Origin: Campylobacterales bacterium
GTDB lineage: Bacteria; Campylobacterota; Campylobacteria; Campylobacterales; JACAEZ01
Direction of reading: 5' to 3'
Length of the DNA: 5,467 bases
NCBI GenBank assembly: GCA_013388565.1
Contig: JACAEZ010000044.1
Location: forward strand, 1-5,467
Part shown: positions 1-5,467 of the stretch, in pieces
Layout: each line of letters starts with the position of its first letter
How positions within the stretch are numbered: the stretch's first letter is position 1
The notes under the pieces: model-generated
Databases searched by the model: none
Told to the model about the DNA's origin: nothing
The model's input: the letters and a program-made list of their open reading frames with translations, nothing else
Position numbers and translations under genes: made by a program

Positions 1-693
1 ATTGATGAAATTCATAGATTAAGCCCTGCTATTGAAGAGATACTCTATCCAGCTATGGAAGATTTTAGATTAGATATTATTATAGGTTCTGGACCTGCGG
101 CTCAAACCATAAAAATAGACATCCCACGATTTACACTAATAGGTGCTACAACAAGAGCTGGAATGATAAGCTCACCTCTTAGAGATAGATTTGGAATGCA
201 CTTTAGATTGCAATTTTACACTCATGAAGAGCTTTCGAGAATTATAAAAATCGCTTCAAGAAAACTAAATAAATTTTGCGAAGAAGAGTCATCTTTGGAA
301 ATAGCCAAACGGTCAAGAGGAACTCCTAGAATTGCCTTGAAACTGTTAAAAAGAGTTAGAGATTTTGCAGATGTAAGAGATGAAGAGAGTATCATAATAG
401 ATACTACAAAATATGCACTTGAACGACTTGGCATAAATGATTTGGGATTTGACGAGTTTGATATAAAATTTTTGACACTGTTGATAGAGTCAAAAGGAAA
501 ACCTGTTGGACTTAGTACAATAGCGGCCGCACTTAGCGAAGATGAGGGGACTATTGAAGATGTAATTGAGCCGTTTTTACTAGCAAATGGATTTATTGAA
601 CGAACTTCAAGAGGAAGATTACCGACACTTAAAACTTACGAAATTTTTAAATTAAACAGACATAAATACAATCAAGGAACTCTTTTTGAATAA
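1..693 (+). CDS. ruvB: Holliday junction branch-migration ATPase RuvB (5'-truncated by window edge)
   Basis: RuvB is the AAA+ motor that, with RuvA, drives branch migration of Holliday junctions in recombination and repair; it acts in the cytoplasm on DNA. The reading frame is open from base 1, and the visible 230 residues start inside Walker B (IDEIHRLSP, residues 1-9). About 105 N-terminal residues including Walker A lie outside, judged against a usual length near 335. Next come sensor 1 (GATTR, 48-52), the arginine-finger region (PLRDRFG, 59-65), sensor 2 (RGTPR, 106-110) and the C-terminal winged helix (about 148-215, with RTSRGR at 201-206 for DNA binding). An ATG at 55 is internal and is not the start. 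The protein ends with a short tail, NQGTLFE, beyond the winged helix. Its last codons overlap the start of the next gene by 8 bases, so the two are probably cotranscribed. Identification is secure. Confidence 0.97.
   Translation: MDEIHRLSPAIEEILYPAMEDFRLDIIIGSGPAAQTIKIDIPRFTLIGATTRAGMISSPLRDRFGMHFRLQFYTHEELSRIIKIASRKLNKFCEEESSLEIAKRSRGTPRIALKLLKRVRDFADVRDEESIIIDTTKYALERLGINDLGFDEFDIKFLTLLIESKGKPVGLSTIAAALSEDEGTIEDVIEPFLLANGFIERTSRGRLPTLKTYEIFKLNRHKYNQGTLFE
674..678 (+). promoter_or_regulatory. Ribosome binding site that decides the TTG start of the AI-2E family gene
   Basis: AAGGA lies inside the last codons of ruvB, 7 bases before the TTG at 686. The alternative ATG at 710 has no comparable purine-rich site at the right distance. 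This favours the TTG start and suggests that translation of the membrane protein depends partly on ribosomes finishing ruvB. Confidence 0.65.
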
Positions 694-1699
694 GAATATA
701 TTTTTATTTATGATATTTGCTACGGTTTTATATTTTAGTTATGAACTTTATAGACCATTTTTACAACATATATTAATAGCTTCTCTGTTGGCAATTGCTA
801 CTTCAAATATTCAAAAACTATTTTTACATAACAATAAAATTTTAGTATCTTCTGTCATGACACTTAGTTTAGCAATACTCTTTTTTGTACCAATAACATA
901 TACGATATTTGTTGGATTTAACTACATAAACACTCTTGATACTGCTTCTATATCAAACATGATAGATTTTATAAAAGCTGTGATTTTGGCAATTTTAAAC
1001 TTTTTTGGAATAAATGAAAATATAACTCAAGAGTTAAAATTAAAAGATACATTTACAAATGTTGTAACAACTGTAGCTAGTTTTGGAAAATATAGCTTAA
1101 AATTTATTGCAGACATATTCATGATACTTATATTTTACTTTTTTATTTTATTGTATGGAAAGGCAATAGTTACATATCTTAAAAATGCAACCCCTTTAAA
1201 TGAGAGTGAATCAAGCAGTATGTTTAGAGAGATTTCAAGTGTTTTGGCAGTTGTTTTTTACTCTATTTTGATAAATGCAGTATTTCAAGGGGTTTTATTT
1301 GGTGTTGTATCTTCAGCTTTTGGGCTTGATGGTGTTTTACTTGGTGTTTTATATGGATTTTGTTCATTGATACCAATAATTGGTGGTTTGCTTATGTGGT
1401 TACCAACTTCTATATATTTACTATATTTAGGAAACTTTTTTGGTGCAATTTTTTTAATAATATACTCTATTGTCTTTATATCTATTCTTGCAGATACATT
1501 TATAAAACCACTGATTATAAAGTATATAAATAAAAAATTATTAAAATCAGCAGCATCTGTAAATGAACTATTAATATTTTTCTCAATCGTAGCAGGTCTT
1601 AGTGTTTATGGATTTTGGGGGATGATAATAGGTCCAGCAATAACAGCACTTTTAATTTCTATTTTAAATTTGTATGCAAATAAAAAGCTAGAAATTTAA
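686..1699 (+). CDS. AI-2E/PerM-family (UPF0118) multi-pass inner-membrane protein, probable transporter or permease
   Basis: This is a 337-residue, very hydrophobic protein of the AI-2E transporter family (the family of E. coli TqsA, YdiK and PerM). Family members have been linked to autoinducer-2 export or ion and solute efflux, and the substrate here cannot be told from sequence. Hydrophobic segments fall near residues 4-40 (a tight pair), 52-78, 137-160, 185-211, 213-240, 243-270 and 295-330, with a more polar loop at about 80-130. Family hallmarks are the SLIPIIGG...WLP block (227-240) and the [16 protein letters not shown] block (304-319). The start is TTG, chosen because AAGGA lies 7 bases upstream; ATG at 710 would remove 8 residues. 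It overlaps ruvB by 8 bases and no promoter is visible, so it is probably read from the ruvB transcript. The family name should not be taken as evidence for quorum sensing. Confidence 0.88.
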   Translation: MNKNIFLFMIFATVLYFSYELYRPFLQHILIASLLAIATSNIQKLFLHNNKILVSSVMTLSLAILFFVPITYTIFVGFNYINTLDTASISNMIDFIKAVILAILNFFGINENITQELKLKDTFTNVVTTVASFGKYSLKFIADIFMILIFYFFILLYGKAIVTYLKNATPLNESESSSMFREISSVLAVVFYSILINAVFQGVLFGVVSSAFGLDGVLLGVLYGFCSLIPIIGGLLMWLPTSIYLLYLGNFFGAIFLIIYSIVFISILADTFIKPLIIKYINKKLLKSAASVNELLIFFSIVAGLSVYGFWGMIIGPAITALLISILNLYANKKLEI

Positions 1700-1704
1700 A
1701 AATT

Positions 1705-1719
1705 ATAGTAAAATACTAT
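1705..1719. repeat. Perfect 6-bp inverted repeat over the putative promoter
   Basis: ATAGTA and TACTAT are exact reverse complements separated by AAA. A second AT-only pair, AATTAT (1701-1706) and ATAATT (1722-1727), partly surrounds it. It could be a weak operator, but in such AT-rich DNA a short palindrome may arise by chance. It lacks the GC stem and T-run of a terminator for the upstream gene. Confidence 0.35.
1709..1714 (+). promoter_or_regulatory. Probable sigma-70 -10 element of the biotin carboxylase gene
   Basis: TAAAAT sits in an AT-rich 47-base gap, 33 bases before the start codon. This would give a leader of about 25 bases. There is no convincing -35 hexamer, which is usual for Campylobacterota vegetative promoters. 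The hexamer overlaps a perfect inverted repeat, listed separately. It is judged by eye only. Confidence 0.5.
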
Positions 1720-1736
1720 TCATAATTTTATTTTTT

Positions 1737-1741
1737 AAGGA
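1737..1741 (+). promoter_or_regulatory. Strong ribosome binding site of the biotin carboxylase gene
   Basis: AAGGA is followed by TTTTT and then ATG at 1747. The five-base spacing is the same as that before tsaD and tpx, and it fixes the start. Confidence 0.75.
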
Positions 1742-1746
1742 TTTTT

Positions 1747-3204
1747 ATGTCTTCAACAAAAATCAAGAAGGTGTTAATTGCAAATAGAGGTGAGATTGCT
1801 CTTAGAATAGTAAGAGCTTGTAAGGAATTAGAAATTACAAGTGTTGCTATATTTTCTGAAGTTGATATTGATGGTGTTTGGGTTAGAAAAGCTGATGAGT
1901 GTTATCCTATTTTAGGAGACCCTATTCAAGCTTATTTAGATTATGAAAGAATTATAAATCTTGCTTTAAAGTGTGAATGCGATGCTATTCACCCTGGGTA
2001 TGGATTTTTATCTGAAAATGCAGATTTTGCAAAAGCTTGTGAAGAAAAAGGGATTATTTTTATAGGACCAAAAGCTGAACATGTGGCTTTATTTGGTGAT
2101 AAAATGGCTTCAAAAGTGGCTATGAGAAATATCGGAGTACCAGTATTACCAGGGACTGATGAGCCTATTTTAGATATTCAAGAAGGGGCTAAGATAGCTA
2201 GTGAGATTGGATTTCCTGTTATTATCAAAGCTGCTTTTGGTGGTGGGGGAAGAGGCATGAGAATTGTTAAAGCCGAAAAAGATTTTCATGAAATGTTTGA
2301 ATCTGCTACAAAAGAGGCTTTAAAATATTTTGGTAGAGGTGAAGTATTTATTGAAAAGTATGTTGAAAATCCTAGACATATCGAGATACAAATAGTCGCT
2401 GATAAATATGGAAATGTTGTGCATTTAGGAGAGAGAGATTGTTCTATTCAAAGAAGACATCAAAAAGTAATAGAAATAGCTCCTTCACCAAGATTAAATA
2501 CAAAGACTAGAAAAGAGCTTTATAGAGTATCTACAAAAGCGATGTTCAAATTAGGTTATGAAAGTGTTGGTACTATTGAATTTTTAGTTGATGAAAATGA
2601 TAATTTTTATTTTATAGAAATGAATACAAGGGTGCAAGTTGAACATCCTGTAACAGAGATAATATCTGGTATTGACATAATTCAACGAATGATAGAGATA
2701 GCCGAAGGCGATAAACTTAATTTCCTACAAGAAGAGATAAACTTCAGAGGTTATGCGATAGAGTTTAGAATAAATGCTGAAGACCCTAAGAAAAACTTTA
2801 TACCTTCTCCTGGTAAAATTATTAGCTATTTAGCTCCTGGCGGTCCTGGAGTTAGACTTGATACAAATATATATGCTGGATACAAAATACCTGCAAATTA
2901 TGACTCTATGGTTGGAAAGCTTATCGTTTGGGCATTGGATTGGGAAGGTGCTGTAAGAAAAGCTACAAGAGCTTTAGATGAGTTTTATATAGGTGGAGTT
3001 CCTACAAATATATCTCTTCATAGACAAATAGTTAGAGATGAGTGTTTTAAAAATGGAAATTTGGATACTGGATATTTAGATAGAAAATTACAACATTTTA
3101 ATCTTGATGCAATCCATTGTATAGAAGATGAAGAAAAGAAGATGAAACACATAACTAAAGTTATTGAAACTATCAAAAAGAAAAATATAAATGTAAGACA
3201 TTAA
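1747..3204 (+). CDS. accC: Biotin carboxylase subunit (AccC; possibly PycA of pyruvate carboxylase)
   Basis: Biotin carboxylase uses ATP and bicarbonate to carboxylate biotin on a carrier protein, the first half-reaction of acetyl-CoA carboxylase (fatty acid synthesis) or of two-subunit pyruvate carboxylase (oxaloacetate supply). The 485 residues show the N-terminal domain (KVLIANRGEIALRIVRA, 8-24; HPGYGFLSEN, 82-91), an ATP-grasp domain (about 119-325) and the C-terminal domain (RGYAIEFRINAEDP, 334-347). Residues matching the E. coli AccC active site are K119, K161 beside the glycine loop GGGGRG (165-170), H211, K240 in RRHQK, E278, E291, R295 and R341. None is missing. There is no biotin-carrier or transferase domain, so it needs partners from elsewhere. 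It is about 35 residues longer than E. coli AccC, with a charged lysine-rich tail (460-485), a length typical of PycA. The enzyme class is certain, but the pathway is not. Confidence 0.93.
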   Translation: MSSTKIKKVLIANRGEIALRIVRACKELEITSVAIFSEVDIDGVWVRKADECYPILGDPIQAYLDYERIINLALKCECDAIHPGYGFLSENADFAKACEEKGIIFIGPKAEHVALFGDKMASKVAMRNIGVPVLPGTDEPILDIQEGAKIASEIGFPVIIKAAFGGGGRGMRIVKAEKDFHEMFESATKEALKYFGRGEVFIEKYVENPRHIEIQIVADKYGNVVHLGERDCSIQRRHQKVIEIAPSPRLNTKTRKELYRVSTKAMFKLGYESVGTIEFLVDENDNFYFIEMNTRVQVEHPVTEIISGIDIIQRMIEIAEGDKLNFLQEEINFRGYAIEFRINAEDPKKNFIPSPGKIISYLAPGGPGVRLDTNIYAGYKIPANYDSMVGKLIVWALDWEGAVRKATRALDEFYIGGVPTNISLHRQIVRDECFKNGNLDTGYLDRKLQHFNLDAIHCIEDEEKKMKHITKVIETIKKKNINVRH

Positions 3205-3208
3205 ATGT

Positions 3209-3239
3209 TTCATGGAACTCTTTTTTAGAGTTTCATGAA
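3209..3239. terminator. Hairpin between convergent genes, possible bidirectional terminator
   Basis: TTCATGGAACTC (3209-3220) and GAGTTTCATGAA (3228-3239) pair over 12 positions around the loop TTTTTTA. On the plus-strand RNA one pair is G-U; on the minus-strand RNA the same position is a C-A mismatch. It lies between the biotin carboxylase stop (3204) and the tpx stop (3247), where a shared terminator is expected. Neither side has a clean T-run after the stem: only TTAGAGATTATTTT follows on the plus strand. It is therefore an imperfect terminator or an RNA-end stabiliser. Confidence 0.55.
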
Positions 3240-3246
3240 TTAGAGA

Positions 3247-3759
3247 TTATTTTGCAGCAGTTGTTGCAGCTTCTAAAGCAGCATCATAGTTTGGTTCAGC
3301 TGTAATTTCTGGAACGATCTCTTTGTAGCATACATTGCCATCTTTTCCAATAACAAATATAGCTCTACAAGTAACACCTCTTAAAGCACCATCAGCTACT
3401 AAAACACCATAATTATTAGCGAAATCTTTATTTCTAAAATCACTTGCTACTGTTAGGTTTTCGATACCTTCAGTTGAACAAAATCTACCCATTGCAAATG
3501 GTAAATCCATAGATACAACTACTGTTTTACAACCAGCGATACTAGAAGCTTTTTCATTAAATTTTCTTGTTTCACTTGCACATACAGGAGTGTCTAGTGA
3601 AGGAACAACTACTACAAGTTGAGCAGAGTCAGAACACCCGCCGATTGTCACATCACTTAAATCTTTACCAGTTACGATAACTTTTGGAGCTTTGTCACCT
3701 ACATTTACAGTTCTACCAGCTAAATTTACAAGATTACCTTTTAACATTGTTGTTGCCAT
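3247..3759 (-). CDS. tpx: Thiol peroxidase Tpx (atypical 2-Cys peroxiredoxin)
   Basis: Tpx reduces hydrogen peroxide and alkyl or lipid hydroperoxides, using thioredoxin as reductant, and helps microaerophiles survive oxidative stress. The protein is 170 residues, the usual length. The peroxidatic cysteine is C60 in PSLDTPVCASETRKFN, with T57 three residues before it; the resolving cysteine is C94 in LPFAMGRFCSTEG. R132 matches the conserved active-site arginine. The ending EITAEPNYDAALEA is typical of the family. I chose the ATG at 3759 because AAGGG lies five bases upstream and MATTMLKGN fits the family; a TTG at 3810 would add 17 unrelated residues and lie upstream of the likely -10. There are four extra cysteines (C42, C77, C131, C144). 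GC is roughly 40% by hand count on sample lines, well above the neighbours, which suits a highly expressed gene with selected codons. Confidence 0.96.
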   Translation of the reverse strand: MATTMLKGNLVNLAGRTVNVGDKAPKVIVTGKDLSDVTIGGCSDSAQLVVVVPSLDTPVCASETRKFNEKASSIAGCKTVVVSMDLPFAMGRFCSTEGIENLTVASDFRNKDFANNYGVLVADGALRGVTCRAIFVIGKDGNVCYKEIVPEITAEPNYDAALEAATTAAK

Positions 3760-3764
3760 GTTTG

Positions 3765-3769
3765 CCCTT
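3765..3769 (-). promoter_or_regulatory. Ribosome binding site deciding the tpx start
   Basis: On the minus strand AAGGG is followed by CAAAC and then ATG at 3759. This supports the 170-residue protein over the longer reading that begins at 3810. Confidence 0.75.
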
Positions 3770-3794
3770 TTTATTTGATTTTGTTTGCAGGAAA

Positions 3795-3800
3795 ATTCTA
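3795..3800 (-). promoter_or_regulatory. Probable -10 element of tpx
   Basis: TAGAAT on the minus strand differs from TATAAT at one position and would start RNA about 30 bases before the tpx ATG. A weak -35-like AAGACA (3825-3820) is 19 bases upstream, reaching into the tsaD stop. The site would let tpx be expressed independently of the kinase-tsaD transcript. No PerR- or Fur-like operator was recognised. Confidence 0.4.
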
Positions 3801-3823
3801 ACTTAAACAAGATAAGATTTGTC

Positions 3824-4816
3824 TTAATTAAAATAACTTGATTTTGAAGATGGTTTTAGCTCATATAAAGAGTTGAATTTTTCTTTTTTATAATATTCAA
3901 TTGCAACTCTTCCTATCATGACGGCATTATCTGAACAATATTCCATTTTTGCAAGATGAAGATTACAACTATTTTCTAAACATAACTCCATGAAAGCTTT
4001 TCGCAAATAGTTATTTGCACTTGCTCCGCCAACGATTGAAAAATCCCTATATTTATGCTCTTTAAGATATTTTTTTGTCTTTTGAATTAGATGTGCTACT
4101 GCTGATTTTTGAAATGAAGCACAAATATCACAAATATCTTGATGTGTTACATTTTGTAACTCTTCAATCAAAACCCTAGCAAAATTTTTAATTCCAGAGT
4201 AACTAAATGCTATCTCTTTTGAATTTTTTAGAGGTATTGGAAAATTAAATCTATCTTCATCTCCATCAAGTGCCATTTGTTCAACAATAGGTCCACCAGG
4301 ATAACCAAGTTTTAACATTTTAGCAACTTTATCAAAACTCTCACCAAAACTATCATCTAATGTAGAAGCTACTATTTTCATCTCAAAACAAGATATTGCT
4401 TCTATTAGCATTGTATGTCCGCCAGATACAAGTAAAATAAGTTGAGGAAACAACTCCTCTTTTTCTATAAATAGTGAATAGATATGCCCTTTTAAATGAT
4501 TTACACCAATTAATGGCACATTAAGTGATATTGCTAAAGCTTTTGCCATCATGATACCTTCTATTAGTGTGACTACAAGACCAGGTTCATGTGTTACAGC
4601 AACAGCTTTTATCTCATGTAGATATGGTTTACACTCTTTTAATATATTAGGAAGTGCTATTGCATGAAGTCTTGAAGCAAGTTCTGGAACTACACCACCA
4701 TATTTTGAATGCTTTACATCTTGCGATATTTTTTTATGAAAAATAACCTTTTTAGACTCTATTTCTGTAATTGCAATCGAACTATCATCACAACTACTCT
4801 CAATTGATAAAATCAT
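3824..4816 (-). CDS. tsaD: tRNA t6A37 threonylcarbamoyltransferase TsaD (Gcp/YgjD/Kae1 family)
   Basis: TsaD transfers the threonylcarbamoyl group from threonylcarbamoyl-AMP, made by TsaC, to A37 of ANN-reading tRNAs, working with TsaB and TsaE. It is near-universal and needed for accurate decoding. The 330 residues show the N-terminal ASKHA phosphate motif (IESSCDDSS, 5-13), [13 protein letters not shown] (39-51), the metal ligands H107 and H111 in NHLKGH with D296 in [14 protein letters not shown] (131-135), GYPGGP (171-176), FSYSGIKN (204-211) and [10 protein letters not shown] (263-272). Length is normal and all ligands are present. The usual AGPGL...LLVG segment reads [13 protein letters not shown] (75-87). 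I recall a similar EPGL in Campylobacter TsaD, so this is probably a lineage trait. The ATG overlaps the kinase TGA by 4 bases, implying coupled translation. TsaB, TsaC and TsaE are not in the window. Confidence 0.97.
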   Translation of the reverse strand: MILSIESSCDDSSIAITEIESKKVIFHKKISQDVKHSKYGGVVPELASRLHAIALPNILKECKPYLHEIKAVAVTHEPGLVVTLIEGIMMAKALAISLNVPLIGVNHLKGHIYSLFIEKEELFPQLILLVSGGHTMLIEAISCFEMKIVASTLDDSFGESFDKVAKMLKLGYPGGPIVEQMALDGDEDRFNFPIPLKNSKEIAFSYSGIKNFARVLIEELQNVTHQDICDICASFQKSAVAHLIQKTKKYLKEHKYRDFSIVGGASANNYLRKAFMELCLENSCNLHLAKMEYCSDNAVMIGRVAIEYYKKEKFNSLYELKPSSKSSYFN

Positions 4817-5467
4817 TTAATTCCTTTATATATAGTAAATTTTGCTCCACCAAGTTTTATGGAATCTTCTAGTTTATAATTTAAATTTAAATTTTCACAA
4901 AGCAACTTTATAAAGTGCAATCCAACACCAGTACCTTTTGTTACTCTATCAATATTTTTGGAATCTTCTTGTTCAAATAGTTCAAACACTCTCTCTTTCT
5001 CTTTTATTCCATGACCATTATCTTCTATAGAAAATCCAACAGATGAACCATCGTTAAATATATTTATCTCAATCTTTTTATTTCCATATTTTATTGCATT
5101 TGATAAAATATTTGTAAAAATTTGTTTAAATCTAAACTCATCCGTTGAAATTAATACTTCACCATTTTCAACAATATCTATCAAAATACCATCAAAATGT
5201 TGATGAATATTGGTTATCTCACTATTTATCATTTTATTGATTGAAAATGTAGAGATTAAAAAGTTCATTTTTCCACTTTTTAATTTTGCAATATCTAAAA
5301 TATCATTTACATTTTCAAGTAGTAACATACTATTTTTATGAACTACTGTTAATAATTGTACTAATTTTTCTCTATTTTCTATTTCAGCTTTAGAATTTAT
5401 TAATGATTTTTTAACATATTCACTAAAATTTATTATTGAATTAAGAGGAGTTTTGAGTTCATGAGTA
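4813..5467 (-). CDS. Sensor histidine kinase, C-terminal HisKA + HATPase part (5'-truncated by window edge)
   Basis: This is the catalytic end of a two-component sensor kinase, which autophosphorylates on histidine and passes the phosphate to a response regulator. The frame is open to the right edge and 217 residues are visible. They begin with the H-box [11 protein letters not shown] (phosphoacceptor H2, codon 5463-5461). The dimerisation helix pair runs to about residue 68. The HATPase_c domain follows, with N-box [14 protein letters not shown] (115-128), G1 IEDNGHG (147-153), F-box [10 protein letters not shown] (158-167) and G2 GTGVGL (178-183). An ATG at 5328 is internal: starting there would remove the H-box. 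The protein ends soon after G2, so there is no C-terminal receiver domain. The sensor region, start, promoter and any partner regulator lie outside the window. Its TGA overlaps the tsaD ATG. Signal sensed is unknown; the class is certain. Confidence 0.94.
   Translation of the reverse strand, partial: THELKTPLNSIINFSEYVKKSLINSKAEIENREKLVQLLTVVHKNSMLLLENVNDILDIAKLKSGKMNFLISTFSINKMINSEITNIHQHFDGILIDIVENGEVLISTDEFRFKQIFTNILSNAIKYGNKKIEINIFNDGSSVGFSIEDNGHGIKEKERVFELFEQEDSKNIDRVTKGTGVGLHFIKLLCENLNLNYKLEDSIKLGGAKFTIYKGIK
4822..4826 (-). promoter_or_regulatory. Ribosome binding site of tsaD inside the kinase 3' end
   Basis: On the minus strand AAGGA is followed by ATTAA and then the ATGA overlap at 4816-4813. 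tsaD therefore has its own good initiation site besides any coupling to the kinase. Confidence 0.7.

Noticed and set aside
222..434. 70-codon open frame on the minus strand inside ruvB
   Set aside because: It lies antisense to a strongly conserved coding region, resembles no family I know, and is readily explained as a shadow frame.
55..693. RuvB read as a 212-residue protein from ATG 55
   Set aside because: The frame is open to base 1 and encodes Walker B before this ATG, so it is a truncated view of full RuvB.
686..1699. Quorum-sensing role for the AI-2E family protein
   Set aside because: The family name comes from a few members; no luxS or other AI-2 gene is visible here, and other members act as transporters of other substrates.
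3760..3810. 17-residue N-terminal extension of Tpx from a TTG at 3810
   Set aside because: No ribosome site at proper distance, not family-like, and it lies upstream of the likely -10; ATG 3759 has AAGGG five bases before it.
4813..5328. Kinase read as a complete 171-residue protein starting at 5328
   Set aside because: The frame stays open to the right edge and includes the H-box THELKTPLN, so this ATG is internal and the gene is cut by the window.
1..5467. A new defence, mobile or biosynthetic system
   Set aside because: Every substantial frame belongs to a known housekeeping, transport or signalling family; no transposase, integrase, phage gene, direct-repeat array, tRNA or large unexplained gap was seen.

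Overview
The window looks like ordinary chromosomal DNA from a member of the Campylobacterota, most likely an Arcobacter-like or Sulfurimonas-like lineage. The evidence is low GC (about 25-30% in most genes by eye), AAGGA ribosome sites five bases before most starts, an AT-rich TAAAAT-type promoter, and the residue patterns of RuvB, TsaD and Tpx. The genus is inference. All genes are recognisable housekeeping, transport or signalling genes. I found no mobile element, CRISPR array, RNA gene or new multi-gene system, and no gene-free stretch longer than about 65 bases.

Left half, plus strand (1-3204). The window opens inside ruvB (Holliday junction branch-migration motor), of which the last 230 residues are present. 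The ruvB stop overlaps a TTG-started gene for an AI-2E/PerM-family membrane protein. A 47-base gap with a likely promoter and strong ribosome site leads to a 485-residue biotin carboxylase. This is AccC in the broad sense, but its length leaves open the PycA subunit of two-subunit pyruvate carboxylase.

Right half, minus strand (3247-5467). Reading leftwards from the right edge, a sensor histidine kinase enters the window exactly at its H-box. Its TGA overlaps the ATG of tsaD (tRNA t6A synthesis) in an ATGA junction. After 64 bases with a likely promoter of its own comes tpx (thiol peroxidase), which is richer in GC than its neighbours. Kinase and tsaD are therefore almost certainly cotranscribed, while tpx can probably be expressed separately.

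The two gene sets converge at 3205-3246, where a 12-pair hairpin probably serves as the boundary. The points most worth a second look are a sliding-clamp-like QGTLF tail on RuvB, the kinase-tsaD coupling, the AccC/PycA question, and the departures from the usual TsaD motif.
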